Shown: piece after piece, positions 12,101 to 20,393 of the stretch
How the letters are laid out: each line of letters opens with the position of its first letter
How positions within the stretch are numbered: the first letter of the stretch is position 1
DNA from: Bacillus weihaiensis
Lineage (GTDB): Bacteria > Bacillota > Bacilli > Bacillales > Bacillaceae
Direction of reading: 5' to 3'
DNA: 64,000 bases
Assembly (NCBI RefSeq): GCF_001889165.1
Contig: NZ_CP016020.1
Location: 3,198,501-3,262,500, forward strand
The notes under the pieces: model-generated
Databases searched by the model: none
What the model saw: the letters and a program-made list of their open reading frames with translations, nothing else
Told to the model about the DNA's origin: nothing
Position numbers and translations under genes: made by a program

Positions 12101-12252
12101 TTACTCCTTATTTCAACCTTATAGTATCTATTCTACACATTTATGTAAAAACTTAAAAGATAACGTCTTGGGTAAAATTATTCTTGCAGAATCAACATCA
12201 ATCAATTACAATAAATAAGAACATTTGTTCTGTTTTTATAGGAGGCATTTTT

Positions 12253-12612
12253 ATGACACATATACCTACTGACATTCGCGATATGATTGAGCAATCTATT
12301 TATTTACCAATGGTCATATCTATATTTAACCGAGATCTAACTATCATTGAGCAAAGTGCTTTTAAACTTCATCGTCCCTACCTGACCATTGTTGAAGAAT
12401 CACTTAAATTAGCTCAAAAAGACTTACAGCATGTTAAACGCGAATTATATAGCCGTAAGATCAAAGTATTTCAAGTTGAGAGAGATGAAGCCTTCACACT
12501 TTACTCCTTTATCTACAACGGCTACGAAGAAAAACACAACTACTTTAATCCACGAATTCGAAACAAAGTTTCTGAATTAATGGAAATGTATTTATTCAAG
12601 TCTGAGAAATAA
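12253..12612 (+). CDS. yhjD: YhjD-like conserved hypothetical protein
   Basis: A soluble 119-residue protein of unknown function. The start chosen is the ATG behind TAGGAGG with seven-base spacing; an upstream in-frame ATG at 12184 has no ribosome site. The sequence is predicted mostly helical, with a central charged helix (about 45-70) and no membrane segment or known catalytic motif. The family call rests on position beside yhjE-sipV and on general resemblance. It converges with the small gene at 12660-12839. Confidence 0.7.
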   Translation: MTHIPTDIRDMIEQSIYLPMVISIFNRDLTIIEQSAFKLHRPYLTIVEESLKLAQKDLQHVKRELYSRKIKVFQVERDEAFTLYSFIYNGYEEKHNYFNPRIRNKVSELMEMYLFKSEK

Positions 12613-12659
12613 CTCTACTATTCTTTTCCCAAAATACATGTGATTTAAAAGAAAAACTT

Positions 12660-12839
12660 CTACAAAACATCAAAGAACCGAAAGACCCCTCTTACGACAT
12701 ACCAAAGCAAACGAAAAGGAAGAAGAATCAATTCTGGAAGATACATAAGAATTTCCGCTATTAAATTCACAAAATCCAAGCGTCGACGATTTTTCTTCCT
12801 AACCACTTTTTTCTTTCCTAATAAGCTATTTACCTTCAT
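12660..12839 (-). CDS. small basic membrane-associated protein, 59 residues
   Basis: A short gene. It starts at ATG 12839 behind a good TTAGGAG site with nine-base spacing. The protein has a strongly basic N-terminus (GKKKVVRKKNRRR, residues 8-20), then a hydrophobic/amphipathic stretch with LPELILLPFRLLWYVVRG (34-51). This suggests an inner-leaflet membrane peptide with a cationic head. No function is known to me. It occupies the place of the yhjC/yhjD region of B. subtilis. The good ribosome site and coherent composition favour a real gene. Confidence 0.65.
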   Translation of the reverse strand: MKVNSLLGKKKVVRKKNRRRLDFVNLIAEILMYLPELILLPFRLLWYVVRGVFRFFDVL

Positions 12840-13002
12840 AGTGAAACTCTCCTAAGTAAGAATATTATTCTGCTCTCTGACCAAAAATAACATATAGCCT
12901 CACTTTGTCATACGTATGGTGCGATAATTTGTTTCATTTATAACGATCATTTTAGCCGTTAAGATCATGGTTAGTTTTTGAGAGTAAACCTAATCATATA
13001 AA

Positions 13003-13031
13003 TTGACACCATTCGACATATCTATTATTCT
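13003..13031 (+). promoter_or_regulatory. sigma-A-type promoter of the amino-acid ABC operon
   Basis: TTGACA (13003-13008) and TATTCT (13026-13031) are separated by 17 bases, about 50 bases upstream of the first gene of the ABC operon. No T-box or S-box riboswitch was recognised in the short leader. Confidence 0.75.
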
Positions 13032-13084
13032 AAAAAAGTTAAATTTAATATAACAAATCCGATAAACTTACTGGGGGTTTAATA

Positions 13085-13879
13085 ATGAAAAAAGGTATTA
13101 TTACATTTTTATCACTAGTTCTACTAGTTGTCTTAGCAGCATGTGGGGCAGAAACGAAAGAAGATACTGCAACAAAAAGCCTTTATGATGAAATAAAAGA
13201 AAAAGGCGAAGTTACAATCGGTACAGAAGGAACATACGCGCCCTTCACATTCCATGATGAGACAGACAAATTAACCGGTTTTGATATAGAGATTGCTGAG
13301 GAAGTATTTAAGCGCCTAGATATTAAACCCGTATTTATTGAAACAAAATGGGACGGTATGATTGCAGGACTTGATGCGAAACGCTATGATCTCGTAGCAA
13401 ACCAAGTAGCTATTCGTCCAGAGCGCTTAGAGAAATACGATATGTCTGAACCTTACATTGTTTCAAAAGCTGTATTAGTTGTACATGAAGATAATAATGA
13501 CATCGAAAGCTTAGAAGATTTAGATGGTAAAAAAGTGGGACAATCACTTGTAAGTAATTACCGTGAAATCGCCGAAGCAAATGGAGCTACAAACACTGTT
13601 GTTGAAGGCTTTAACCAAGCAATTGATTTACTTGTATCAGGCCGAATTGACGGTACAATTAACGATAGTCTCTCGTATTTAGATCTAAAAAAACAGCGAC
13701 CAGATCTTCCAATTAAAGCTGTCTTTGAAGAAGATGAAACAACTAATAATGCCTTTTTATTCCGTAAAGGCAGCGGTGAGTTAGTTGAAGCTGTAAATGG
13801 TGCCCTTGCAGAAATGAAAGAAGACGGCACATACCTTGAAATATCTGAAAAATGGTTCGGAACAGACGTTTCTAAGTAA
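13085..13879 (+). CDS. polar amino-acid (cystine-type) ABC transporter, binding lipoprotein
   Basis: An extracellular solute-binding protein (family 3, PBP II fold). It has an N-terminal lipoprotein signal with the lipobox VLAAC (Cys20 acylated), then GEVTIGTEGTYAPFTFHD, the typical start of the mature fold. It would deliver an amino acid to the permease encoded next. Size (264) and operon layout (binding protein, permease, ATPase) resemble B. subtilis TcyABC, so cystine is the leading guess, but other polar amino acids remain possible. The ribosome site is GGGGG, spaced seven bases from ATG. Confidence 0.85.
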   Translation: MKKGIITFLSLVLLVVLAACGAETKEDTATKSLYDEIKEKGEVTIGTEGTYAPFTFHDETDKLTGFDIEIAEEVFKRLDIKPVFIETKWDGMIAGLDAKRYDLVANQVAIRPERLEKYDMSEPYIVSKAVLVVHEDNNDIESLEDLDGKKVGQSLVSNYREIAEANGATNTVVEGFNQAIDLLVSGRIDGTINDSLSYLDLKKQRPDLPIKAVFEEDETTNNAFLFRKGSGELVEAVNGALAEMKEDGTYLEISEKWFGTDVSK

Positions 13880-13893
13880 AGGAATTGATCAAA

Positions 13894-14577
13894 ATGTTTG
13901 CAGATGAACGCGCAGAACGAATTATAGGAATCTTAACCGATTCCTTTTTTCCTATTCTAAAAGCAGGGATTATGTTTACCATTCCGTTAACCCTGATCTC
14001 TTTCATATTAGGGTTACTTTTAGCATTCCTGACAGCTTTAGCACGAATCTCTTCTATTAAACCACTTGTAGCACTTGCAAAGTTCTATGTATGGATTTTT
14101 AGGGGAACACCTTTACTCGTACAATTATTTATACTCTTTTATGGATTACCTAGTTTAGGAGTAACGCTAGATCCTTTCCCTGCAGCAGTAATTGGATTTA
14201 CTCTGAATAAGGGTGCCTACAGCTCTGAAATTATTCGAGCTTCTATCCTTTCCATTCAAAAAGGTCAATGGGAAGCAGCTTTTTCAATTGGAATGACTAG
14301 AGGACAAGCAATGCGAAGAATCATTCTTCCACAGGCAGTTCGAGTGAGTATTCCACCACTTGGAAACTCCTTCATCAGTCTTGTTAAAGATACGTCCCTT
14401 GCTGCCACCATTACAGTAACGGAACTCTTTCAAAAAGGACAGCAAATTGCTTCAGTGACATACGAGCCACTTTGGCTTTATATTGAGGTTGCTGTTATTT
14501 ATCTCATGTTTAGCACCGTCTTATCTTTCGGCCAATCAAAGCTAGAGCATCGCTATGAACGAACAGTTGCCAAGTAG
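13894..14577 (+). CDS. polar amino-acid ABC transporter, permease
   Basis: Membrane permease of the HisMQ/GlnP type, about 227 residues. It has several transmembrane segments and the cytoplasmic EAA loop, visible as [20 protein letters not shown] around residues 130-150, which docks with the ATPase. The sequence [20 protein letters not shown] before it is characteristic of the family. The start chosen is the ATG ten bases after AGGA; TTG at 13885 lies too close to that site. It lies between the binding-protein and ATPase genes of one operon. Confidence 0.88.
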   Translation: MFADERAERIIGILTDSFFPILKAGIMFTIPLTLISFILGLLLAFLTALARISSIKPLVALAKFYVWIFRGTPLLVQLFILFYGLPSLGVTLDPFPAAVIGFTLNKGAYSSEIIRASILSIQKGQWEAAFSIGMTRGQAMRRIILPQAVRVSIPPLGNSFISLVKDTSLAATITVTELFQKGQQIASVTYEPLWLYIEVAVIYLMFSTVLSFGQSKLEHRYERTVAK

Positions 14578-14591
14578 AGGAGGAGAAGACG

Positions 14592-15341
14592 TTGATTAGA
14601 ATCGAGAAATTATACAAAAAGTTCAACCAATTAGACGTGCTTAAAGGAATCGATTTGGAAGTGGAGACTGGTAAAACCGCTGTTGTCATTGGCCCTTCAG
14701 GTTCAGGAAAAACAACACTTCTCCGCTGCTTAAATTTACTCGAGGTTCCAAATAACGGAGCAATTACAATCGATCAAACAACACTGTTGTTTGAAGAAAA
14801 GAAGAAATTTCGCACCTCCGAAATGACAGCATTTCGAAAACAAACGGGCATGGTGTTTCAAAACTATAATTTGTTCCCGCATTTTACTGCGGTTGAGAAT
14901 GTGATGGAAGGACAAATAACGGTATTAAAGCGTTCAAAAAACGAAGCAAGACAAAGAGCACTAGAGCTATTAGAAAAAGTGGGCTTACAAGAAAGAGCAG
15001 AAATGTACCCTCATCAATTATCTGGTGGGCAACAGCAGCGAGTTGGCATTGCAAGAGCTATGGCAATGGAACCAAAAGTATTACTATTTGACGAACCGAC
15101 ATCAGCGCTCGATCCAGAGCTAGTAGGTGAAGTCCTCAAAGTAATGAAGGAACTAGCTGACGAAGGCATGACAATGGTTGTCGTCACCCATGAAATGCAA
15201 TTTGCACGCGACGTGGCTGATGAAGTCATTTTTATGGACCAGGGTGTTGTTGTAGAAAAAGGAACACCTGAAGAAGTATTCCAGCATACAAATAATCCTC
15301 GCACTCGCCAATTTTTAAATAAAGTAACGGACAAAGGATGA
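14592..15341 (+). CDS. polar amino-acid ABC transporter, ATP-binding protein
   Basis: The 249-residue ATPase that powers the importer. Motifs are complete: Walker [10 protein letters not shown] (about 33-41), Q-loop [10 protein letters not shown], signature LSGGQQQR, Walker [14 protein letters not shown], and the switch histidine in VVTHEM. ENVMEG after the Q-loop is typical of the GlnQ/TcyC group. Translation begins at TTG behind GGAGGAGAAGACG. A strong terminator follows within five bases of the stop, which closes the operon. Confidence 0.9.
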   Translation: MIRIEKLYKKFNQLDVLKGIDLEVETGKTAVVIGPSGSGKTTLLRCLNLLEVPNNGAITIDQTTLLFEEKKKFRTSEMTAFRKQTGMVFQNYNLFPHFTAVENVMEGQITVLKRSKNEARQRALELLEKVGLQERAEMYPHQLSGGQQQRVGIARAMAMEPKVLLFDEPTSALDPELVGEVLKVMKELADEGMTMVVVTHEMQFARDVADEVIFMDQGVVVEKGTPEEVFQHTNNPRTRQFLNKVTDKG

Positions 15342-15345
15342 GAGC

Positions 15346-15384
15346 AAAGGAGTCAATCTTGCACAAGCCTGATTGACTCCTTTT
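15346..15384 (+). terminator. terminator of the amino-acid ABC operon
   Basis: A 13-bp perfect stem (AAAGGAGTCAATC and its complement) with a 12-base loop is followed by TTTTAATT. Confidence 0.92.
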
Positions 15385-15456
15385 AATTACACATTTTCTC
15401 CTATTTATTCACTACACATCGTCTTATAGCATATATGAAGAGGTAAAAAAGACGAC

Positions 15457-16053
15457 CTAGTTCTCTAACCTCTTCTTTTTCATACGGCGATCTAATTCTC
15501 TAATTATTTGTTCATACATAGAGAGTTTTTCACTATCTGTATTAGGCAATAAGAACATATTCATTTTTCTCTGTTCATTTTCAATTCTTGAGGACATAAT
15601 CGTACGAAGCTGAGCTGTTCTATATAGTTGATTTTCAAAAGACCCAATTGACATATCTAAGGTTGTTTCTTCTCCATTTGTGAAGGTAACTCGTGTACTC
15701 TCATTCTCATCTTCCATATAGCTCTTTACATGGCTATGCGAAATCCAAGAACATTGTGGTCTAGTTGAAGAAGTCGTGGGGAAAAAATAAATAGAATTAG
15801 CAGGATCTATGACAACCGGTGGTTTATGTGTCACCCCCATTAGTTGCTTTGTTCCTTCCTTTCTGCCTAAATAGCTGCTTCCAAAATAGGAACAGCTCGC
15901 ATTAATCACCTCAAGTGGGCGCCTTTTCACATGAACATTCCCTTCAAGCTCATAGATCCTTGATTGATTTTTTTGACCCTCCACTGGAAAAATAGCCATT
16001 GTAAATCGATTAATGACATATTCCTCACGTCCACCACCATTTTGTTCCATCAT
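15457..16053 (-). CDS. comK: ComK competence transcription factor
   Basis: ComK is the master activator of DNA-uptake competence genes in Bacillus. The conserved core is clear: CSYFGSSYLGRKEGTKQL (about 54-71), the HKPPVVIDP stretch, FFPTTSSTRPQCSWISH (about 90-106) and SFENQLYRTAQLRT near 138-151. The start chosen is the ATG six bases behind GAGG; an upstream GTG is in frame but badly placed. The 198-residue length matches full-length ComK, so the gene looks intact. No perfect ComK box (paired AAAA-N5-TTTT) was found upstream, so autoregulation is not shown. Its neighbour yhzC supports the call. Confidence 0.93.
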   Translation of the reverse strand: MMEQNGGGREEYVINRFTMAIFPVEGQKNQSRIYELEGNVHVKRRPLEVINASCSYFGSSYLGRKEGTKQLMGVTHKPPVVIDPANSIYFFPTTSSTRPQCSWISHSHVKSYMEDENESTRVTFTNGEETTLDMSIGSFENQLYRTAQLRTIMSSRIENEQRKMNMFLLPNTDSEKLSMYEQIIRELDRRMKKKRLEN

Positions 16054-16143
16054 TCTACACCTCACATCAGTTTTTAGGTAATATATCCCAATGACAATTT
16101 AGCACTAAATAACTGTTTTTTCTATATTTTTACATAATCTTCA

Positions 16144-16182
16144 CAAAAAAAAGACTCCCTTTACATAATTGTAAAAAAAGTC
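16144..16182 (-). terminator. terminator of the 39-residue peptide gene
   Basis: A 12-bp stem (16153-16182, three G-U pairs) with a six-base loop is followed on the minus strand by an eight-base T-run. Its base overlaps the stop codon of the small gene. Confidence 0.8.
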
Positions 16183-16300
16183 ACTCTTCTTTCAGCTGAT
16201 GATTCATTTCAAGAATCCTCTGTTCTTCATCTATCTCCCCAAACCCAATGAAAGGATTTAAAGCAGTTGGTTCTAATTCCACTTCATTATCTTTTAACAT
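16181..16300 (-). CDS. small acidic peptide between comK and yhzC
   Basis: A 39-residue frame. It begins with ATG behind AAAGGATGTGAG and is closed by a strong terminator, both arguing for expression. The peptide is acidic: residues 1-12 read MLKDNEVELEPT, then NPFIGFGEIDEEQR, ending in HQLKEE. No signal peptide, membrane segment or known domain is visible, and I do not recognise it. Lying between comK and yhzC, it could be a competence-linked peptide, but this is only position-based. Confidence 0.6.
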   Translation of the reverse strand: MLKDNEVELEPTALNPFIGFGEIDEEQRILEMNHQLKEE

Positions 16301-16453
16301 TGACTCACATCCTTTACACTAGCTTTTCCAAATCGTAATAATTCATACAATTTCTAAATATTCCTGTTAAATTATTTAAATATTTTTAATATTTAGTTGA
16401 TTTTTCCCCTTATATTCCATACAATATAAAAAAGGCATCAGGGGTGATCTTTC

Positions 16454-16690
16454 ATGAAAAATAAAAAGTCCTCGTACACTGAAATCATGAAGTCCCGTAA
16501 CATTTCGAAAAACGTTCCATCAGAGCATCCTGTATTAAACATGTATATTCAAATGGTTATTGATGAAGCGTTGTTTATCAGGAAAAAAGCATTGCTAGAA
16601 GAACGTATTAATGATGCACTTGACACAAAAAATGAAAAAGAATTTATGAACCTATCTCACGAATACAAAAAGTTGAAAAGCATTGGATGA
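16454..16690 (+). CDS. yhzC: YhzC-like IDEAL-domain protein
   Basis: A 78-residue protein with the short IDEAL domain, named for the sequence seen here as MVIDEALFIRKKALLEERIN (about residues 36-55). IDEAL domains in Bacillus and Staphylococcus occur in small regulatory or adaptor proteins; for YhzC no partner is established. It starts at ATG behind GGGGTGAT, diverges from comK and is closed by a strong terminator. Its position next to comK matches B. subtilis. Confidence 0.85.
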   Translation: MKNKKSSYTEIMKSRNISKNVPSEHPVLNMYIQMVIDEALFIRKKALLEERINDALDTKNEKEFMNLSHEYKKLKSIG

Positions 16691-16692
16691 AG

Positions 16693-16742
16693 AGGGTGAC
16701 TCAAAAGGTTGTTAAATAACGACCTTTTGAGCACCCTTTCTT
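16693..16742 (+). terminator. terminator of yhzC
   Basis: A long interrupted stem: AGGGTG, CTCAAAAGGT and GTTA pair with their complements around a short loop, followed by TTTCTTT. It starts two bases after the yhzC stop. Confidence 0.92.
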
Positions 16743-16804
16743 TATCTTTTGTGTAGAAACAAATAATTAGGCTTTTTTAATGAAAAAAGAGGGATTCCTT
16801 CCCC

Positions 16805-16890
16805 TTATTGGTTTCCATTTTCCTCTTTTTCAAGGATTTGCTCAATTTGTAAAGCCAGTTGACGATATTGAGCGTAAGACACATGACTCC
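16805..16890 (-). pseudogene. C-terminal remnant of an unidentified gene
   Basis: A minus-strand open stretch encodes SHVSYAQYRQLALQIEQI and continues to a stop after EKEENGNQ. It looks like the helical C-terminal end of a protein with no matching upstream body. The next 70 bases (about 16885-16960) resemble the non-coding repeat sequence often seen scattered in Bacillaceae near old insertion elements. The identity of the parent gene is unknown; a transposase or HTH protein is only a guess. Confidence 0.4.
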
Positions 16891-16975
16891 TGCAAGAAAT
16901 GAGGAAAGCAAGTGTCTGGAGCGCAATGGAACGTCCCGGTTTTTACGTTAACTGAATTAAAAAGATAAAAGTATG

Positions 16976-17030
16976 AAAAGAGGCTAACCCAAGGTCTAAA
17001 ATCTAGACTTTTGGGTCAGCCTCTTTGTTT
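16976..17030. terminator. strong hairpin, possible bidirectional terminator
   Basis: AAAGAGGCT, ACCCAA and TCTA pair with TAGA, TTGGGT and AGCCTCTTT in an interrupted stem of about 19 bp, followed on the plus strand by GTTTTGTT. No intact gene ends here, so it may serve the decayed gene at 16805-16890 or act as an extra barrier behind aceA. Confidence 0.6.
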
Positions 17031-17146
17031 TGTTAACAGGTTAGATACGGCTGTTTTATTCATTTTCTTGAGTGAGGTACGTTAGTTGCATAAGAAAACC
17101 TATTTGGCTTCGTCTGCGAGTCAAATAGGTTAAAGCTTCAACCATC

Positions 17147-17199
17147 AAAGAGGCTGGGACAGAAGTGCCTGGCTCTTTGTTTTGTCCCAGCCTCTTTTT
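17147..17199 (+). repeat. dispersed palindromic repeat, short form (copy A)
   Basis: A 15-bp arm (AAAGAGGCTGGGACA) pairs with its exact complement across a 20-base interior containing GTGCCTGGCTCTTTG. Nearly the same sequence recurs at 37744-37792. Longer relatives lie at 29103-29229 and 55759-55883. It begins one base beyond the aceA stop and can act as its terminator. Confidence 0.9.
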
Positions 17200-17200
17200 A

Positions 17201-18487
17201 TTATGCGTTTGTAAATTGCTCTGTTTCTGTTGATCCTTTTAGTGCTGTTGTGGAAGATGTACCACCTGAAATGGTTTGAGCAACTTCATCAAAATAGCCA
17301 GTTCCTACCTCACGCTGATGTCTTGTTGCAGTATATCCATGAACTTCACTAGCAAACTCCGCTTGCTGAAGCTCAGAGTATGCAGCCATTCCCCGATCAC
17401 GATATCCACGAGCAAGCTCAAACATACTATGATTCAATGCATGGAAACCAGCAAGTGTAACGAATTGGAATTTGTAGCCCATTTTTGCAATCTCCTTTTG
17501 GAAGTTCGCAATCGTTGTATCATCTAATTTCTTTTTCCAGTTAAATGAAGGTGAACAATTGTAGGCTAATAATTTACCAGGGAATTTCTCATGGATTGCA
17601 TCTGCGAACCTTTGTGCCTGCTCAAGATTTGGTTCAGATGTCTCACACCATATCAAGTCGGCATATGGAGCGTATGAAAGTCCTCTACTAATGGCTTGAT
17701 CAATGCCTGATTTCGTTCTGAAGAAGCCTTCTACCGTACGTTCACCTGTAATAAATTCATGATCAGCAGGATCTACATCACTAGTAATTAGGTCAGCTGC
17801 GTCTGCATCTGTTCGAGCAATGATAATGGTAGGTGTACCCATTACATCAGCTGCTAAACGAGCGGAGATAAGATTTTTCACAGCTGTTTGGGTTGGAAGT
17901 AATACCTTACCTCCTAAATGACCACATTTTTTCTCAGAAGATAACTGATCTTCAAAATGTACACCTGATGCACCAGATTCAATCATCGATTTCATGAGCT
18001 CGAATACATTTAGTTGCCCACCAAAGCCAGCTTCCGCATCAGCAACAATGGGTGCAAACCAATCAACGTCCCCTTCTCCTTCCATATGCTGAATTTGATC
18101 GGCACGCTGTAACGCTTGATTAATTCGTTTTACAACATGTGGAACACTATTTGCCGGGTACAAGCTTTGATCCGGGTACATGTTTCCAGATAGATTAGCA
18201 TCTGCAGCAACCTGCCAGCCACTAAGATAAATTGCTTTTAATCCTGCTTTCACCTGCTGTACAGCCTGGTTTCCCGTTAGTGCTCCTAATGCATGGATAT
18301 AATCCTCCGTATGAAGGGAATTCCAGAGCTTCTCCGCTCCACGTCGAGCAAGTGTGTGCTCGATGTCGATAGAACCTCTTAAACGAATCACCTCTTCTGC
18401 ACTATATGGACGTGTAATCCCTTCCCAACGTTTATCTAACTCCCAGCTCTCCTGTAATGCTTGAATTCGTTGACCGTTCATGTTCAT
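17201..18487 (-). CDS. aceA: isocitrate lyase
   Basis: Isocitrate lyase splits isocitrate to glyoxylate and succinate, the first step of the glyoxylate shunt that allows growth on acetate or fatty acids. The signature [11 protein letters not shown] with the catalytic cysteine is near residue 187; the flanking fold motifs HFEDQL and [10 protein letters not shown] are intact. Length (428) is normal. It lies 88 bases after aceB and probably shares its transcript. The short palindromic repeat serves as the end of the unit. B. subtilis lacks this enzyme; several other bacilli have it. Confidence 0.96.
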   Translation of the reverse strand: MNMNGQRIQALQESWELDKRWEGITRPYSAEEVIRLRGSIDIEHTLARRGAEKLWNSLHTEDYIHALGALTGNQAVQQVKAGLKAIYLSGWQVAADANLSGNMYPDQSLYPANSVPHVVKRINQALQRADQIQHMEGEGDVDWFAPIVADAEAGFGGQLNVFELMKSMIESGASGVHFEDQLSSEKKCGHLGGKVLLPTQTAVKNLISARLAADVMGTPTIIIARTDADAADLITSDVDPADHEFITGERTVEGFFRTKSGIDQAISRGLSYAPYADLIWCETSEPNLEQAQRFADAIHEKFPGKLLAYNCSPSFNWKKKLDDTTIANFQKEIAKMGYKFQFVTLAGFHALNHSMFELARGYRDRGMAAYSELQQAEFASEVHGYTATRHQREVGTGYFDEVAQTISGGTSSTTALKGSTETEQFTNA

Positions 18488-18575
18488 TCCCCCTATTATT
18501 ATTCTTTGTTTTCATATAGAAAAAATCAGATTTCTCCCCTTAGATGCCCATAAAATGAATGAATTCATAAATATT

Positions 18576-20165
18576 TTATAGATTTTCATAGCTTGGAATC
18601 GTTAAAAAGTCCTCAAACTCTTCTTGCTTCACAAGCTTATCGAACACTTCAACTGCTTTTTCGACATTTCCTTTTTGGAACGTGATATCACCTAAAGCTT
18701 CTCTTAGCTTTTGAACCTCTTCATCTCTTAGTTGTTCATAAAGCTCAAAGGTTAGCTTTCTTCCATCCTCCATAATCCCTTTTGGATGACGAATCCATTG
18801 CCAAACCTGTGCTCTTGAAATCTCGGCTGTAGCTGCATCTTCCATTAAGTTGTGAATCGGTGCAGCTCCTCTCCCACTTAGCCACGATGCGATGTAACGA
18901 ATGCCGACATCAATATTTGTTCTTACTCCTTCTTCCGTAATCGTTCCATCCGGTACCTCTAATAAATCATGAGCCGTTACCTTCACATCCTCACGTTTTC
19001 GATGGATTTGATTTGGTGTTTTCATATGCTTGTTAAACACATCCATCGCAACTTTAACTAAGGCAGGATGTGCAACCCATGTTCCATCATGACCATCTGT
19101 TGCTTCTCTTTCTTTATCTGCACGAACCTTCTCAAACGCTCGATCATTTGCTTCAGGGTTATTCTTCACTGGAATTTGAGCAGCCATCCCACCCATCGCA
19201 TGTGCATTTCTTTTATGACACGTTTGGATGGCAAGAAGAGAATAAGATCTCATAAAATGTACTGTCATCGTCACTTGTGCACGATCTGGTAAAATAACAG
19301 ACTCGCAGTTTCTTAGCTTTTTTAAATAACTAAAAATATAATCCCAGCGCCCACAATTAAGCCCTGCAGAGTGCTCCTTTAATTCATACAAGATTTCATC
19401 CATCTCAAAAGCAGCCAGGATGGTTTCAATTAATACCGTTGCTTTTATTGTTCCTCTCGGGACTTCTAGTTCATCCTGAGCAAAGCAGAAAACATCATTC
19501 CAAAGTCTCGCTTCAAGATGACCCTCCATTTTCGGAAGGTAGAAGTATGGACCACTTCCCCTTTTCACTAGTTCCTTTGCGTTATGAAAAAAGAATAAGC
19601 CGAAATCTACTAAACTTGCAGATATCCTTTTTCCGTCTAACTCAATGTTTTTCTCTTCTAAGTGCCAGCCTCTAGGACGCACTTTTAATGTCGCAAGCTC
19701 TTCTTTCAGTTGGTATGTTTTACCGCTTTCATTCTCGAAGGATATCGTTCGACGTACAGCATCTCGCAAATTCAACTGCCCATTCATAACATTCTCAAAG
19801 CTAGGTGACGTTGCATCTTCAAAATCAGCCATGAAGACTTTTGCACCTGAGTTCAAAGCATTAATAACCATTTTTCGATCAACAGGGCCTGTAATCTCAA
19901 CTCTTCTATCCTGAAGATCTTCTGGAATTTGGGAAACTGTCCAATTGCTATTACGAATATGCTCTGTTTCAGGTAAGAAATTCGGGAGCTTTCCGTTATC
20001 AATCTCTAGCTGCCTTTCCCTTCTTTTTTGCAGTAGCTCGAGTCTACGTTTTCCAAAATTCCTTTCAAGCTTTTCAATAAATTGTAGCGCCTCAGGTGTG
20101 AGCACTTGCTGAAATTGTTCCTGCATTTCTCCAACTATGTTACAGCCTGTCATTTGAGTTGCCAT
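18576..20165 (-). CDS. aceB: malate synthase A
   Basis: Malate synthase condenses glyoxylate with acetyl-CoA to malate, completing the glyoxylate shunt with the downstream aceA. The 529-residue length and motifs such as [12 protein letters not shown] (about 90), [18 protein letters not shown] and [20 protein letters not shown] are those of form A. The start lies 11 bases after a GAGGTG ribosome site, a rather long spacing; ATG four codons in is possible. A near-perfect inverted repeat sits just upstream at 20193-20215 and may be the operator. Confidence 0.96.
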   Translation of the reverse strand: MATQMTGCNIVGEMQEQFQQVLTPEALQFIEKLERNFGKRRLELLQKRRERQLEIDNGKLPNFLPETEHIRNSNWTVSQIPEDLQDRRVEITGPVDRKMVINALNSGAKVFMADFEDATSPSFENVMNGQLNLRDAVRRTISFENESGKTYQLKEELATLKVRPRGWHLEEKNIELDGKRISASLVDFGLFFFHNAKELVKRGSGPYFYLPKMEGHLEARLWNDVFCFAQDELEVPRGTIKATVLIETILAAFEMDEILYELKEHSAGLNCGRWDYIFSYLKKLRNCESVILPDRAQVTMTVHFMRSYSLLAIQTCHKRNAHAMGGMAAQIPVKNNPEANDRAFEKVRADKEREATDGHDGTWVAHPALVKVAMDVFNKHMKTPNQIHRKREDVKVTAHDLLEVPDGTITEEGVRTNIDVGIRYIASWLSGRGAAPIHNLMEDAATAEISRAQVWQWIRHPKGIMEDGRKLTFELYEQLRDEEVQKLREALGDITFQKGNVEKAVEVFDKLVKQEEFEDFLTIPSYENL

Positions 20166-20192
20166 GACCTAATGAACACCTCACCTTATATT

Positions 20193-20215
20193 GTTATAAT
20201 ACAGTTTATTGTAAC
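20193..20215 (-). promoter_or_regulatory. inverted repeat upstream of aceB, candidate operator
   Basis: GTTATAATA and TATTGTAAC form a 9-bp inverted repeat with one mismatch around CAGTT. It is about 28 bases before the aceB start and overlaps AT-rich promoter-like sequence (TATTAT on the minus strand). The binding protein is unknown. Confidence 0.45.
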
Positions 20216-20311
20216 TAAAACTAATATATAACAGATTGAATAAAAATGGAACATTTTTCTTTAAAAAATATTCAAAAAATTTCATTTTATAGAAACTTAG
20301 ACTTTAAAACG

Positions 20312-20345
20312 GCAAAACACCTAGCGTTTTAAAAACACTAGGTGT
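20312..20345 (-). terminator. terminator of yhfN
   Basis: ACACCTAG and GTTTT pair with AAAAC and CTAGGTGT around a short loop, followed on the minus strand by TTTTG. It lies about 50 bases after the yhfN stop and separates it from the aceB promoter. Confidence 0.8.
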
Positions 20346-20393
20346 AACGAATTGTGTTATAACACAGATAAAAAGAAGCCCTCAAACTATTTA

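Noticed and set aside
16054-16180. ComK autoregulatory box upstream of comK
   Set aside because: A- and T-runs are present but not in the required paired AAAA-N5-TTTT arrangement.
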